NCBI GenBank assembly: GCA_037039925.1
Contig: JAXRKP010000028.1
Location: forward strand, 81,001-145,000
Reading direction: 5' to 3'
DNA from: Doris montereyensis
Lineage: Eukaryota > Mollusca > Gastropoda > Nudibranchia > Dorididae
Length of the DNA: 64,000 bases
Shown: one piece after another, positions 1 through 12,600 of the stretch
Layout: every line of letters begins with the position of its first letter
How positions within the stretch are numbered: position 1 is the first letter of the stretch
Translations under genes and position numbers: made by a program
Notes under the pieces: model-generated
Seen by the model: the letters and a program-made list of their open reading frames with translations, nothing else
What the model was told of the DNA's origin: nothing
Database searches by the model: none

Positions 1-206
1 CCAAATTTAGATGTTTTGAGGAAATCAAAGAAAATGATGCTGCGCATTTTATATAGATGGTGGGGTTTTGGGGGGATCGTGACAATATATGAAAAGTTTT
101 TTTTCTCTTGGCTATGATGACACATAGGTACAAGGATGTACATCTTTCAGATTTCCTCTGATTTCAGATTATTTGAGGTTTTTTATACTTTTAACATATT
201 TTTATC

Positions 207-1100
207 TTAACTGATTCACTCCAGAATTTTTTTGCTGTGCGGCGGAATTATTTTGAGGTTTGCGAAAATTGAATGGAGGCATATCACTTTATACGCATTT
301 TAACGCTAAAATATATTTGAACACTGCAACATTATACATCAAATTGAAGGGAAATGAATAAGGAATCAGATCATGTTATTTGCAATGCTCTATTTGCTCA
401 CTATATGTCATGGGATACAGAGATAATGATGAAAAAGGCTTATGAAAAATATTTTTAGAAAAATTATTACTTACAACAGGCCAAAAGTCACTTGATAATC
501 AGCTAAATCCATCAAAAGTGTCACAAATATTCAAGGGTATCCAAAATGCAGACATATGTCACATCCATCCAGTTTATAAGTCCAATAAGTTTGTCTTTGT
601 GACAGAATTGAATTATCCACGATGCAGGAAAAATACTATGAATTTTCACTAATTTTCAGTTTGAAACGCCCCCTCATCAGTTTCATCTTGATCTAGATCT
701 AGTTCACTTTTGTCAGCCTCATCACTAGATCTATCATCTGAGCTAGATTCATCTTCATCAACTATTAGAGATTCTATAAGTTCTCGTGCTCTAGCAACAC
801 TAATTCTATGAGGCCTTGATAGCCCTGGATCACCACTATTATCCATCAGAAAATACAGTCAAGGAATTGACAAAATGTAAACAAAAGAAAGAAAGCTTGC
901 AAGATCAATAGAAAACACGTTAAAATTACCACCAAAATCGAATGGAGAAGAGAGAATCTTCTTCCGATGTAAACTTGGATTTGTTCACATAAAAGGTGTT
1001 TTGGATGATAATTTAATGGAGGTAACTGCTGAAAGCCGATACATCGGCTTTCCGTCCTAGACCGAAAATCAGTGAGCCGATACAGGAGTGAATCAGTTAA
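207..1100. mobile_element. piggyBac-like TTAA-flanked element, internally degraded
   Basis: TTAACTGATTCACTCC at 207-222 is matched by its exact reverse complement GGAGTGAATCAGTTAA at 1085-1100. This gives 12-bp terminal inverted repeats bounded by TTAA, the target duplication of the piggyBac superfamily. A subterminal palindrome around AAAGCCGATACATCGGCTTT lies at 1032-1052. The element sits in the ABCF2 intron upstream of the first visible exon. It holds one acidic reading frame (649-846, - strand) but no recognisable DDD-type transposase core, so it is a deletion derivative or MITE. Confidence 0.6.
649..846 (-). pseudogene. Acidic 65-residue ORF, possible N-terminus of a piggyBac-type transposase
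   Basis: Starts MDNSGDPGLSRPH, then ARELIESLIVDEDESSSDD and a Ser/Asp/Glu-rich tract, and stops after 65 residues. A short Asp/Glu/Ser-rich leader is typical of piggyBac-derived proteins (PGBD family), and the frame lies inside TTAA-bounded inverted repeats. Catalytic regions are absent downstream toward 207. The assignment rests on composition and context rather than on a diagnostic motif. Confidence 0.35.
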
Positions 1101-1763
1101 GTTTCCTTTCCTTCCCTTTTACTAAAATACTTCTATGTTCGCTGTTATGAACAGGTGAGATGGTTTAGCACAACAGGATAAAATTCCAGGCTCCAGGCCC
1201 TTTGCTGATTTTTATACTAACCATAAGCAGAAGCACGCTGCTATATTTCTAGTTTCACTTTGACTTGCACAACAAACTGCAATTTGCACACTGATCTGTG
1301 AGGCCCTGCTACTCACACGAGAAGATTTCAGATTTAACAATCGGAACCTTCTTGTTTCCTTTCAAATTTTTCAGATTTTTAGTCTGAAATCTACTAACGC
1401 GTTTTTTGTGGAAGTAGTCTTTTGGCTTTTGGGAATTTATTTTTAGTAAATTAGCATATGGCTTGTATCTCTTTTTGTTGGAGATTTTCATTATTTAGTC
1501 TATGATATATTTATTTTTAGCTAAATTAGCATAACCTATTAATGTTGAGATGTACTGACTTCCTCTTGTATCTCTGCAGTCATACGGTTCAGTTGTGAAT
1601 GTGATGATTTTTCATTCTAGGTCTAGAATTGTCGCATTCATTTTCATCAATAACTTTAGTAGAGCTTGAGTTAGATGTCAAAAATAATTTTCAGATAAAG
1701 CATTTTGATGAAACGAAACTGGCAATATTTTATAATCTTTTGTTTCTATCCTCTAAATGCCAG
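1101..1763. other. Intronic, nothing recognised
   Basis: Remainder of the ABCF2 intron before the Walker A exon. No exon of the preceding ABCF2 segment, repeat or RNA was seen. Positions 1-206 are likewise featureless. Confidence 0.4.
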
Positions 1764-1874
1764 CCCTTCATTTACAAGGACTTAGACTTTGGAGTTGATC
1801 TGGACACCAGGGTGGCGTTGGTGGGTCCCAATGGAGCCGGAAAATCTACGCTGCTGAAGCTCTTGACTGGAGAT
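1764..1874 (+). CDS. ABCF2: ABCF2 exon with Walker A of the second ATPase domain
   Basis: 37 codons, phase 0 at both ends, after acceptor TGCCAG and before donor GTGAGT. It reads [17 protein letters not shown] and then the P-loop GPNGAGKST at 1824-1850, ending LLKLLTGD. An open frame runs upstream from an ATG at 1629, but that stretch is intronic: it shows no family similarity, and the acceptor AG fits the family exon boundary. Confidence 0.92.
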
Positions 1875-4800
1875 GTGAGTTGTCTCTCTTTTTTGAGTTT
1901 TCTCTTTGGTTTGTCTTGATTTGATTTCTTTGTTTTTGCTTTGTTTACAGGGGAAGGGGTGTTCACAGGTGCTACTGGTAGATACTACTTCTTTCCTTTC
2001 CCTCTTTCACTTATCCTTCATCTTCATCTTGCTGTTACTTAATTCACCCTGAGATCACCACATGTAGTGAAGAGGTTAAATTCCAATGATGCTGTTTTTC
2101 TTTTCATCTGTCGCATGTCTTTCATTTTGCTGTTTCCTCTTTAATCACCCTGAGATCAACACATTTGGTGGACGGATGTTATTTGTGCTATTGGTTTTTT
2201 AATTTTGTAAAAGGAAAACAGAATAACGTGGCACTACCACCGAATTTTCTCAGGTCATAGGAAGCTTTTCTTTTTGGACTGGATCGCTTTGAAATAATAG
2301 TCTCAGAAATCAGATCCAAAAGTTAAATAAAGCGAGTATAAACATTGAGATTTCATTTTAAATTGTTAACAAGATGGACTTGTTTTGAATGATCAAGAAC
2401 TATCTCATCGAAGGATCCAATCTATGAAAAATTGTAAATGTTTCCACTTTTGATTGTATCTGTTTATTTCTTGGTTTGGAAGATAGGATTGGATAGAAAA
2501 GTGAAAGCCATCTTCACAACTTGATTACTTGAAAAGAAGCAACGATTTTAATAAACACCTCAAAAGGAAACTTAAAGCTAGGAATTTCTGGCTACATATG
2601 GTATGTTTTTGTTAGTTGAAGATGCAAAGTTCTTTGGTTAAGTTAAAGAAAGTATACTATGTTAACTAACAAGTAGTGGACAATTCAGAAAGCAAGCACA
2701 ACATTTTTCATTATTTCCTTTTTCTCATTTCTTCCAGTTGGTACCTTCGGATGGCTTGATACGAAGACATTCTCATCTGAAGATTGGGAGATATCATCAA
2801 GTAAGTAATATAACGTAGACTTATGAAAGTTGACATAGAGGGGTACCATAGGTTTTGACAAGCAGTACATATGTCTTTCTCGGCAACATCCATCACTCAG
2901 GTCTCTGATGCAATACATGTTAGTTTGTGCATGTCAAGAAAAACAAAACAAAATATACAAACCAAGACAAATTAGAGAAACTGATTGTTTCAGTAGGCCC
3001 TTAATTTTTGCTGTCACCCAAATCAAGGATGCACAAGGTGCAGGGATGAAAGTTGTCCGGAATTCTATTTTTGTGTGGCTCAGCATTATCTGAAGGTTAT
3101 TTGTACTTGACAGATTTGGAGGTAGATCTAGATCTAAGGCCTATATTTTATTCATGCAGCCTAACGATCTAATTTCATTATAGAGGATGGTTAGCCAGCC
3201 TTTTAAAAAATTCTAGGATCTAGGCTAGATAGATCAAGATCTAATATAAATAGAAGAGTTAGAATCCTATTAACTAGCTAACTATTGTTAGAGATCTAGA
3301 AACTGCTGATTTTCTTCAAAGAGGTTGACACTTTGTATATTAGATATAATTAATAGTGCAATAATAGTTGATAGAGTGAACATGTGGCTAGATCTATTTA
3401 TAAATCAAAGTTTTACATCTGCAATTTCACACCTAAAATTTGTTGATTGGAATCATCCAGTCATGTAGATCTAACTTCTAAGAGAACAAATTGAGTTTCA
3501 GGTGGAAATGTCTATTAAACAGAGTGCATAAAATTATGAATTCTTTCTAGATCTAGTTGTAGTTATGTAAGAAAGGTGGATACAGATGGGTTTGCATTGT
3601 GCTATTATTTTATTTAAAATATGAGTGTAAATATGGTGCGGGAGGCAAATCCTAGTGCAGAGAGAAGAGTATGCATAGATGTGCTCTCAAGAAGTTTAAA
3701 ATGTTGCCTAGAGCCTTGCCCTTGTAGGGATGAGTGCGCAATAGAAATGTACAATATCATTATTGTCTAAATTCCTTCTTTCTTTCTTTTTTCTCTCTTC
3801 TCAGCATCTATCAGATCAACTAGATCTAGACATGTCAGCTCTGGATTATATGCTGAAATGTTATCCAGACATAAAAGATAGGGAGGAAATGAGGAAAATT
3901 GTTGGCAGATTTGGTCTCACTGGGACACAACAGGTTAGTCATCAGTGTCAACACACTGTAATGTCAGGTTTGATTTTTTTTTTTAATTTGTATTATTTAT
4001 TTTAGAAACCTTGCCCATTGCTCATTGGTTGTTTATTCTATGCCAGGGGTCAAGCTCTTAAAGCATTAAAAAAAAAAAAAACCCGATGGAGATGGATTAT
4101 AATGCAGGCCATTTCATTCAGTCTAGGGGAGCATACAGTACACAAGCCTGTAAGGTTTTTCGTACTAACACTCTAACAAGATCCTTCTCTACCTATAGCT
4201 GGTACTCAATCACATTTGTGAAGTGAGGAAAGTAGAATGAAGTACCTTTCCTAAGAGTACAATATTGTGAAAAACCCCACCTGTGTCAGCCATGTGGCTT
4301 GAGTCGTCCGGCTCACAACACTGCGGTTCAGCTGCAATGCCTCATAATATACTATATCCAAGCAGTTTGGTTCCATTACATACGAAATAAATTTTAACAT
4401 AAACTATCTGCATACAACACAGTGTTGCTGTTCCATAAAGTAATTAGACTGACACTTGTCCTGTTCCGCAGACCATGTGACATAGACCTGCATCTAGATT
4501 AAGCCTAGACCTACTTTGGGTGTCAAGAAAACTCATCATATATGACACACATAATCGACATGTTTTCCTTCTCATGTTTATTTGAAGTAATTGCATTGCA
4601 CTCAAATGGTTTTTCTGTCATCAGGTATGTCCCATCAGGAATCTCTCAGATGGTCAAAAGTGTCGGGTGACTTTTGCCTGGCTAGCATGGCAGTGCCCGC
4701 ACATGCTACTTTTGGACGAACCTACAAATCATTTGGACATTGAGACAATAGATGCCTTGGCCGATGCTATTAACGACTTTGACGGTGGCATGATCTTAGT

Positions 4801-6949
4801 CAGCCACGACTTTAGACTTATATCTCAGGTGGGTGTTTATAAGGTCATGCAAAAAAAATTTAAACTGCACTAAGTTATCTTTAACCCTTACTCTGGCAAC
4901 AAAACTGAACCCATTATGTCCCTCAGCGTTACTACCTTACCGTAACCTTATGTGCCATGATGCATCATGAAAGCTAACACCTTTAGAATTTCGTAAAATG
5001 TTACATGGGCTTTAAAAAATTTATAAAACTGCTTATCTGTAATATTGTTTGAATAAAGATGGATTTATAGTCTATTTCTGCACAAGTGCAGTCTCACCGA
5101 TTGCACATCATTAATTATCCCCCAGCAAGCCATTTCATTCAGTCCTTCTCAACCCTCTCGGGAGCATATAGTACACAAACCTGTTAGGCTTTTCACTAAC
5201 ACTCAGTCAAGATCCTTCTCTACCTATGGCTGGGTACTCATTCAGATCTGAGTCAAGTGAGGAAAGTAGACTTAAGTACCTTTCTCTGGCACTCAAACCC
5301 TGTTATACCGCCAACTTCTGTGCCAGTGAGAATATGGTGTAGAGAAAGTGCCCGTTTTGGTTTTGCAAAATGAGGATCAAGATCACTGACAAGACAATGG
5401 AGGCCAACTGCATGTGAAAAGGCTATTGTAGTATTATATAGTAATAAGAGGATTGCCTGATCTCTTGTATAGTCAGAGAGAAAGGTTGACAGGAACATCT
5501 TTAACTCTTAATGAATAAACTTAGGTTATGACACTGCTGTTAAGCCTAATTATCGCCACTCAGTTGGACCTTATCATACTCATAGCCATACCTACTCCGG
5601 CAAGATGATGCGATCTTGGCCTTTGCCGATGCCACTCTTCATTCATCTGGCTTAGGCTTAGGCACTGGGCTTACCTAACGTCTCCAAACTTTCTTCAGTA
5701 GATTTCTCATTCTCATAAACAAGAAGCCTTGTATCAATAGTCATAGTGCCATTTCTGTAAATATAAGAGTACTAAGACACACAGCTCTGATACTTGTGTG
5801 CAGTGTGTTTGATTCCGTGATCTGTGACCAAGCCAAACTAGATTCTTCTTCTACCCGCTTGCATCACTTCGGGGAAGGGGGTGGTGGCATAACAAGTTGT
5901 TTTTACAATAGTTATTAGGGAACGTTAATGCCAAATCATTGGTGGATGACAGTACGAGTTATTTCATTGTTTTTGTATAGTGTCAGATCGTACAAATGTG
6001 AAAATCATGTAACAAGATTTGAGTGTATATGAAATTGACTGATTTTATTCTTTATACTTCACTTCTTCTTTTTGTGAGTTCCACATTGATAAGATGAAAA
6101 CAGTGTCGTTAAATACGTTACAACTGACACACTGCGACATGCCGATGAGGTCCGGGTAAACTGCCTCACAAAAATACTACTTTACTATCATAATTTAGCT
6201 AAAATACCGTCTTCCTGTGTCTACCGGATGGATAAACTGGCGAAACTCAACCCATCAATGTGTTTGAACAATTCTTCCCTCAAACAATATATGAACTCAT
6301 GGCAGCAGAAGAAGCAACCAAATACACTGAATACAGTCAAAAGCAAGCCAATAAAGTTAACAATGTATGAAAAGAAATCTCCCAGCAAAAATGCAGCGTT
6401 ACATTTATATAAACATTCCAATCGGGGGAATCTACACATTAATGAGTTATATAATATAAGCAAGCTGACTAGTGATGGATTTCACTACAAATTACAACCG
6501 TACCTAGTGCCCTTTTCTTTGATCTTCAAAATTAATTTTCTTCAATGCGTCATGTCTCAGTTACGACTTTTTCCTCATACATTTATTTTTCTTACTCTCT
6601 TCTGCTGACAGCTTTATTTGAATTTTTATTTAATGTAAAAGTTTTCATTGCACAATCATTTTCTTAGGACTGAATACAATGAGAGTGAATTCATCTTTGA
6701 TGTGAAATTTTAGCATAATGCCAGTTGGTCTCAGGCAGCCTCATACACATACTTCATATGTTTTTTTATATAATTATAAATGTGCTTCCACTATTGACAA
6801 CCTTGTTGTTCCCTCCACTCCAGGTGACAAATGAAATTTGGGTGTGTGAACATCAGACCATCACTAAGTGGGAAGGCGACATTTTCGGCTACAAACAACG
6901 GCTGATCAAGGAAACGTTAAAAGACAATGCAAAGTCTTTAAAAGTTTGA
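1764..6949 (+). CDS. ABCF2: ABCF2-type ABC-F ATPase, C-terminal half (5 coding exons)
   Basis: Joined exons 1764-1874, 2738-2800, 3805-3933, 4625-4828 and 6824-6949 give one open frame of 211 residue codons. Every intron has GT/AG ends and all junctions are phase 0. The product is the second nucleotide-binding domain of a soluble ABC-F protein: Walker [11 protein letters not shown]-loop GRYHQ, signature LSDGQK, Walker B LLLDEPT, D-loop NHLDIE and switch His in VSHDF. There are no membrane segments, as expected of ABC-F proteins, which are cytosolic ATPases linked to ribosomes and translation rather than transport. Residue order and the C-terminal WVCE..TITKW..DI..YK block match animal ABCF2 better than ABCF1 or ABCF3. 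The first ABC domain and the start codon lie upstream of the window. No frameshift or stop was found, unlike the p23 gene further on. Confidence 0.93.
1875..2737 (+). other. ABCF2 intron, unremarkable
   Basis: Single-copy looking A/T-rich intron with two loosely similar CACCCTGAGATCA stretches (2046 and 2148). No conserved coding or RNA signal was seen. Confidence 0.4.
2738..2800 (+). CDS. ABCF2: ABCF2 exon with Q-loop
   Basis: Short 21-codon exon between TTCTTCCAG and GTAAGT. It encodes [25 protein letters not shown] sequence. The final Gln is the Q-loop residue that couples ATP binding to domain movement. Phase 0/0 and family alignment are exact. Confidence 0.92.
2801..3804 (+). other. ABCF2 intron rich in AGATCT/TCTAGA motifs
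   Basis: A/T-rich intron with several TAGATCTAG-type strings (about 3123, 3230 and 3548). No coding signal. Confidence 0.4.
3805..3933 (+). CDS. ABCF2: ABCF2 exon, helical subdomain
   Basis: 43 codons between TTCTCAG and GTTAGT, starting [16 protein letters not shown] and ending [14 protein letters not shown]. This is the alpha-helical arm between the Q-loop and the signature motif. The Leu-Asp-Leu-Asp codons form a CTAGATCTAG string, a motif also common in the non-coding parts of this window. Confidence 0.92.
4110..4270. repeat. Interspersed repeat A, short copy in ABCF2 intron
   Basis: CCATTTCATTCAGTC... followed by a stretch with GATCCTTCTCTACCTAT and GTGAGGAAAGTAGA matches 5128-5290 closely. 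It appears to be a truncated copy of the longer element there. Confidence 0.5.
4625..4828 (+). CDS. ABCF2: ABCF2 exon with signature, Walker B and H-loop
   Basis: 68 codons between CATCAG and GTGGGT. In order: [10 protein letters not shown] (ABC signature), [20 protein letters not shown] (Walker B, catalytic Glu, D-loop), DALADAIN and [13 protein letters not shown] (switch histidine). All catalytic residues of the domain are present. Confidence 0.93.
5128..5950. repeat. Interspersed repeat A, long copy in last ABCF2 intron
   Basis: The first 160 bases match 4110-4270. Positions 5385-5950 align throughout with 29955-30525, for example CTGACAAGACAATG, CATAGCCAT.CCTACTCCG, CTTGCATCAC and AGGAACGTTAAT. 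Same + orientation in both places. No ORF or terminal repeats were recognised, so the element class is unknown. Confidence 0.6.
6824..6949 (+). CDS. ABCF2: ABCF2 terminal coding exon
   Basis: Begins after CTCCAG with [20 protein letters not shown] and ends ..DNAKSLKV with TGA at 6947-6949. The EIWVCE..TITKW block is the conserved end of ABCF2. The tail after [12 protein letters not shown] is short and not conserved, as usual for this protein. Confidence 0.92.
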   Translation: MTNEIWVCEHQTITKWEGDIFGYKQRLIKETLKDNAKSLKV

Positions 6950-7655
6950 TGACTTAGAAGCATAGATTGTCAGAATGTAATTGAATTTTTTTGCCTCTGT
7001 ACAAATTTCCCTGGGTTTTAACTTAAACTTTTTGCTTACAGAAGATACAAGAGTTGTTTTAAGCCAATTATCTTCTTTATTTATTATTTTTCATAAATGG
7101 TTTAGGATCTCATTAGATACAAATCCTTTCCTGCCAGGTTGCCAAGAATATCGACTCATTTAGCCTAATCTCAACGTCTTTGCATTCAATTAGCACGTGC
7201 ACATTTATTAAAAGTGAATTCAAATCCCCAAGACGAAATGTCAAAGTAATTTTTTCATATTCTATAACCCTTTTAGTACTTTTACCTAATGCATTGTAAC
7301 ATTTTTTGATATCACAGATTTTGTAAATGACATACAAAGGTCTAGTATTTTATCTTTTTTATAAAAAATAGTACAGGTATCTTATGAATAAGTAAGATCT
7401 ATGTAGGTGTTGGGAGGCTACCTTGTAAATATGGGGGAATCAAATGTCAAGTTTGGATGACACTTACTGTCTGGATTTGGCAGGAAAGGGTAGGATTGAA
7501 TCCATTATCATGGGTTGCTGTTTAGTAATTTCCCGACTTGACCTATTTCCTTGATATAGAAATTGACACCATTCTGAACATTATGTAAAAAGCATGTTAA
7601 TACTGTTCTAAGATTAACAATTGGTTTGTAATAAACTTGCTTTTATCCCTTATGT
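6950..7655 (+). other. ABCF2 3' UTR (inferred)
   Basis: Non-coding, T-rich sequence following the TGA, with no reading frame of interest. The end is placed about 20 bases after the AATAAA at 7630-7635, so the boundary is approximate. Confidence 0.5.
7630..7635 (+). terminator. Candidate poly(A) signal of ABCF2
   Basis: AATAAA about 680 bases after the ABCF2 stop, followed by a T/GT-rich stretch (GTGTTGTGTCTC at 7659 onward) as expected downstream of a cleavage site. A second AATAAA occurs at 7709-7714. Confidence 0.5.
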
Positions 7656-7659
7656 AAAG

Positions 7660-8474
7660 TGTTGTGTCTCTTCCTTTTCCCATTGTGTATGAGTAGTGTG
7701 TGAATTTGAATAAAATGTGAATGGATTTGAGTGAAATGGAGATGAATTTGAATGAAATGGGGATATATTCAAATAGAATGGGCATAAATTTGGATGAAGG
7801 TGGAAATTGTGCAGTGCTTTCACAGGGGCTTTAGTCCAAGACATTTCAGAAATGAAAGTGAAAGTGAAAACATGTACAAATGTGGACATTTGGATACATC
7901 ATGTAAAATAATTGAATGTAGACAACAGAATTCAGAACCGGCTCACATTTTGCATTTCACCTTTAGTGCTTGTATGTCATAATGATGAGAAAGAATTGTA
8001 GATCCGATATAGGGAAGACAGGATTGCATTATACTTATAACTTATTATATATTAAGTTTGGTAAATGTAGATCTATTTATATGGGAGAGTTGAACTAAAG
8101 CCGTCCCTAGTCATATTAAAGAACAAATTGAAATAGTGGACAAAATGGCAAACTTGGGTTTCAAATTTCATGTATACGGTAAAGCAACCTCAGCCTTGCC
8201 AATGCCATTGCCAGAGAATATTTTTACACCTAGATTTGCACTTCAATCGATGGTATTTTTCAAATTTGTCGCACTATTCACATCATTCCTACCTTGTCTA
8301 CTCTTATCGACTGAGTGTCCTAGACTAGTTATTCATGAACGGAACGACAACTGAAAACCAAAAATGTCTGCTCTAATTATTTATTCTCTTACTCTTATAT
8401 TTATATATATAAAAACGAAAATAGAGGGCTACAAAATTACTTACTTGGCAAAGCAATTGCTTCTTGATCGAGAC
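7660..8474. other. Intergenic, nothing firm
   Basis: Contains a degenerate GAATTTGAAT/GAAATGG repetition at about 7700-7800 and otherwise unique A/T-rich sequence. Short reading frames have no family resemblance. Confidence 0.35.
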
Positions 8475-8475
8475 A

Positions 8476-8950
8476 CTTTCACTCCCTCGTACACTACCAA
8501 CTTGTTATATGTTTAATAAGTGACAACAACACCAATAAAGACAGAACAAACGTGACGTTTCAGGTATAATAAATAACCCTTCATTAGACAACAAACAAGA
8601 AATGTAGCTGAGCGCTATCTGAGGCATCACACAATGTGATGTCAGAAGGAAAACAGAAAGAGAGAAAAAGACAAGAATGAGTAGAACTAGTAGGGAAAGT
8701 GAACAATATATAGGAGCGAGAATGAAAGGTTCAGATCTGTTCTAGAATGAATTAAAAATACGTAGATCTAAGTAATAAAAGAAGGAAAGGAAGATAGAGA
8801 GAGGTGTGAGCATGGGAATGGGAAACAAGAATGAAAGAAGAGGATAACTATATAACTTATAAGACTAGGTCTAGAAAGAAGAAATGATAGAGAACGAATG
8901 AAAGGAAGTATCAATCAAGGCCAAAATTTACAATAAAGGTGCGAAATGTA
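8476..8950. mobile_element. Foldback element family, half copy
   Basis: Shares with 39345-40075 the string AATAAAGACAGAACAAAC, GTGACGTTT.GGTATAA, CATCACACAATGTGATGTCA and, after the A/G-rich core, AAGAAATGATAGAGAA and GAAGTATCAATCAAGGC. Only the left half is present. The long (AT)n(AG)n tract of the 39-kb copy is absent, so that tract is a later expansion. Confidence 0.6.
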
Positions 8951-8954
8951 TACA

Positions 8955-11396
8955 ATTTTTTACAAATGTATCGATACAAACAATACAATTAAGGGGATAG
9001 AGTAAACGACGTATCTGAAAATGAAATGCCAGATAGCACTAGCACTAGCAGATATGCTTTCGAAGCTTGAAGGTCTCAAAGATTGCATCCTTATTAATAT
9101 TATTATTATTAGTGATGAAGATGTGTGTATTCCATTCCATAATGGCAATGGTATGCAGCCGTGCGCAATGTTGTTTCCGGTAGTGGTGAATATGGAGAAA
9201 AATGCCTACCACCATAGATAAGCACACGGGGGATGAACTGCCGGAGAGACCCAACTTTGCCCAGGATGGGAAGGGGGAGGGTGGGATATATTCATGGGGT
9301 GGATTGGGTAGGGTGAAGGATGATGAAAGGTCAGGGATAGTGATACTTTTAACTTTTAGCGTGTGCCTGACTATGGGAGTTCCTCCAGAAAAAAATATTC
9401 GAATTGGCGTAAGACGTTCATACCATCAGGTTTGTGATTGTACCCAGTCTACTTATATTATAAGTTGGTTCTCTATTGACTTCCTAAGTTCCTAGAAAGC
9501 ACTGCCGGTGCATGACCTGCTGAGAATGCATACTTTCAACACATTATTATTATTCAACACATTATAATTATCAAGCGTTCCATCAGCCTTCGTAGCTCTT
9601 TTGTTCTCTAGATCGATGTGTTGTTCGTCAAGGTTGTGTAATGTAATAGCAAACCTATCAATCATATGATTGATGATTGATGGCCCATGGTTGTCAATCG
9701 TGCTGTACAGGGTCACAACACGAGTTGACAGCACAATGGTTAGCCAATCAACGGCCAGTGTAGTTAGGGACTTACCAATCGGCAGGTCAAACTATATCAT
9801 TAGAAAAAAAAATCATAACATATACATTTATATTCCGTTGACTTTTTATTATAACTAGAGGACGGGGAGAAAATGCACTTCACTACTACTAGTAGTAGTA
9901 CTGCTAGTGTATTGAAATTGAAGTCATGACAACCGCCTATTTTCATAGAGGTGTAATGACATCAGTGCCGGTTCCAGTGGAAAAGATCATTACAACTGAC
10001 TTCACTACAACTACAAGTGTAGTCGCATGTGGAACACTCACTACTTCATTTATTATACATTTATATTTATACTGAATAAAACAGTGTAGTAACACACCTA
10101 GTGTCAGTCAGTCTTCGACAATTTCTATTTGTTCCATGTTCACTGATTCGCTGACAAAGTTTGGTGTAAATCAAATGTATTATTGTAATGTGTCATAAGA
10201 CAACACGATAAACAAAGAATAAGTCTTATGAGTGCTCAGGAAAAAAGGAAAAAAACGTTTCTTGATGCATACTTTACGTGGCATAAAATGTAAATTTGAG
10301 ATTATTTCGACTGAATTTGTAGATTGTGAAATTGAAATGCTTCCGTCGTGCACATGTCTTAACACGAGTCTATGATCGCGCCAAGGCTTAGGATGAGGCT
10401 TGTTGATTGATTCGGCTTAAAAACAAAAGAATCATTCAACGATGGTTACAACAGAAAACTGACCATAGAAACAAGGGAAATGTGGTATATGACGTGTATT
10501 ACTAGTATATTACGGTACGGTTCAAGGACTTAAGGAGTTGCGAAATTAGTAACCTTCATGCATCATTTAAAATTGAATCCGTTACCCACATGAACTTGCA
10601 CTGCTCACACTTACAGTGTTCCAGACAGGTAAACGCTTCATGCGCAAGGCATTGATGAAAACGGTAACACGAAAACGAAATAGGCCCTAATGGGTCAGCA
10701 GCTAGGAAATAGGTCTAGGAAATCTCACTAATTCAATTGGTATAGGTAGTTCCAGGTCAGCAGCTAAAACTTTTGACAATTTCAACGAAGCAGTATTGAC
10801 TGGGGGTGGTATTTGTACAGTGATTGAAGGATAATTATAATTCTAGTCTAGGGGTTTCAAATACAATTTCCGTCCTTCCTTCGCACTCCTTGCTGAAATG
10901 TAATTGCAACTAATGTAACGAACGTGTCAAGTGTCACCTTTATTAAACCAAACGAAGAGTGCGTGAGGTGAAAAGTGACTATCACTATCACATCAGTTCC
11001 ACCGACTATATAATATACTATATGTAGCAGAGTTTAGAACGTCATAGATATACGTTTTAGTGTAAGAGCTTCAGGCGCTCCCAGAGTCCATGTTACTATT
11101 GTTTACCACAGGCTTTTTTTTTTTTTTACACGATGTATAAAATTTGCGTTACGATCGATTTTCGAAAATCGAAGGTCTTTTTTCTGTATGACCTTATTCA
11201 ACAACTTTTGGTTTGTTTGTTTGCCCATGAAAACAATAACTTTCATAATACATGTAATAATGTAATATTATTACCTCATGCTCATGCCAGCAAGAGCCAT
11301 AGTGTACTACAGTTAACTACAGTAGAAGTAGAAGACTTTTCACGCAGCGGGCCTACGTTGTATTGTCAGACTTAACTTTCCCCGATTCTGGTAGAT
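8955..11396. other. Intergenic, no gene recognised
   Basis: Short ATT runs (about 9095-9112) and CTACTACTAGTAGTAGTA (about 9883) are the only local structures. No open frame shows conserved protein character. Confidence 0.35.
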
Positions 11397-11397
11397 T

Positions 11398-11441
<44 letters not shown>
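11398..11441. repeat. (AAT)n microsatellite
   Basis: About 14 uninterrupted AAT copies, directly abutting the foldback-family arm at 11442. Confidence 0.9.
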
Positions 11442-11565
11442 TTTTCCTTCTGACACCACACTGTGTGATAATGTACAAGTGCGTATATATTCCTCGTTTG
11501 TTATCTGACGAAGGATTATTATTAATTTCACATGTTTGTTCTGTTTCTATTGGTGTCAAAGCTAT
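11442..11565. mobile_element. Foldback element family, right-arm fragment
   Basis: CCTTCTGACA.CACA.TGTGTGAT, then CTCGTTTG.T.TCTG.CGAAG and GTTTGTTCTGTTTCTATTGG, aligns with the right arm of the 39-kb element (40225-40375). Confidence 0.5.
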
Positions 11566-11796
11566 TTTAGGATAAACACATGGGGGGGGGGAGTGATGAC
11601 TTAGTGTGCTTGGTTGTCCCGTAGTGGCAGAGACCAAATGGACATCTGAATGTCTGTAGTCTCACCCATTTCAAATGGTTTAAAATAGCAATCAATTTCT
11701 AATACTAAGACATGCATATGTACTCTCAGAATTAACTATTTATTGACACTTTACATTTGATTTACACCAAACTTTCTGGGAATCTGCATAAATCAC

Positions 11797-11905
11797 AAAA
11801 GAGCCACAGTGGAGTAGGGTCAAAAGTGATAGACTTAAGTATAATTATAAACGACAATAGTGACAACTCCACCAGAAAAGACATTGTTTGTTCTGTCTTC
11901 TCTCC
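11797..11905. mobile_element. Foldback element family, terminal fragment
   Basis: AGAGCCACAGTGGAGT.GGTCAAAAG followed by GTGACAACTCCACCAGAAAAGACA matches the outer left end of the 39-kb element (39311-39385). With 11442-11565 it may be the remains of one disrupted copy. Confidence 0.45.
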
Positions 11906-12246
11906 GTCATTTATTGTCGTTTGTCACTAAACTTTCTGTAGTTTTCTTTTTTTAAATTAATGTTTGCATGCATTCATCCAAAAGAAAATCAAATCGGTCA
12001 GATGGTTTCTCAAGTTTACGTGCAGATCTATCCATCAATCATAACAACAAAATTAACAAGATTATCATGATTTCTGTACAATCTCTTCTTGTAATGTAAA
12101 CGATTTCCAATTAAATACATTGGAGAAACTGGCCTCTATTTGGATTTTGCCGGCCGTTGTAGTTCTTTAAATAATGACATCAGAAACTGTATCTCCACCT
12201 GTTTCCTTCCACTTTGACTCATGTGACCACCAAAAGTGTCTTTTCC

Positions 12247-12600
<354 letters not shown>

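Noticed and set aside
1629..1763. Upstream extension of the ABCF2 exon to an ATG at 1629
   Set aside because: The extension has no family similarity, and the acceptor at 1761-1763 matches the expected exon boundary.
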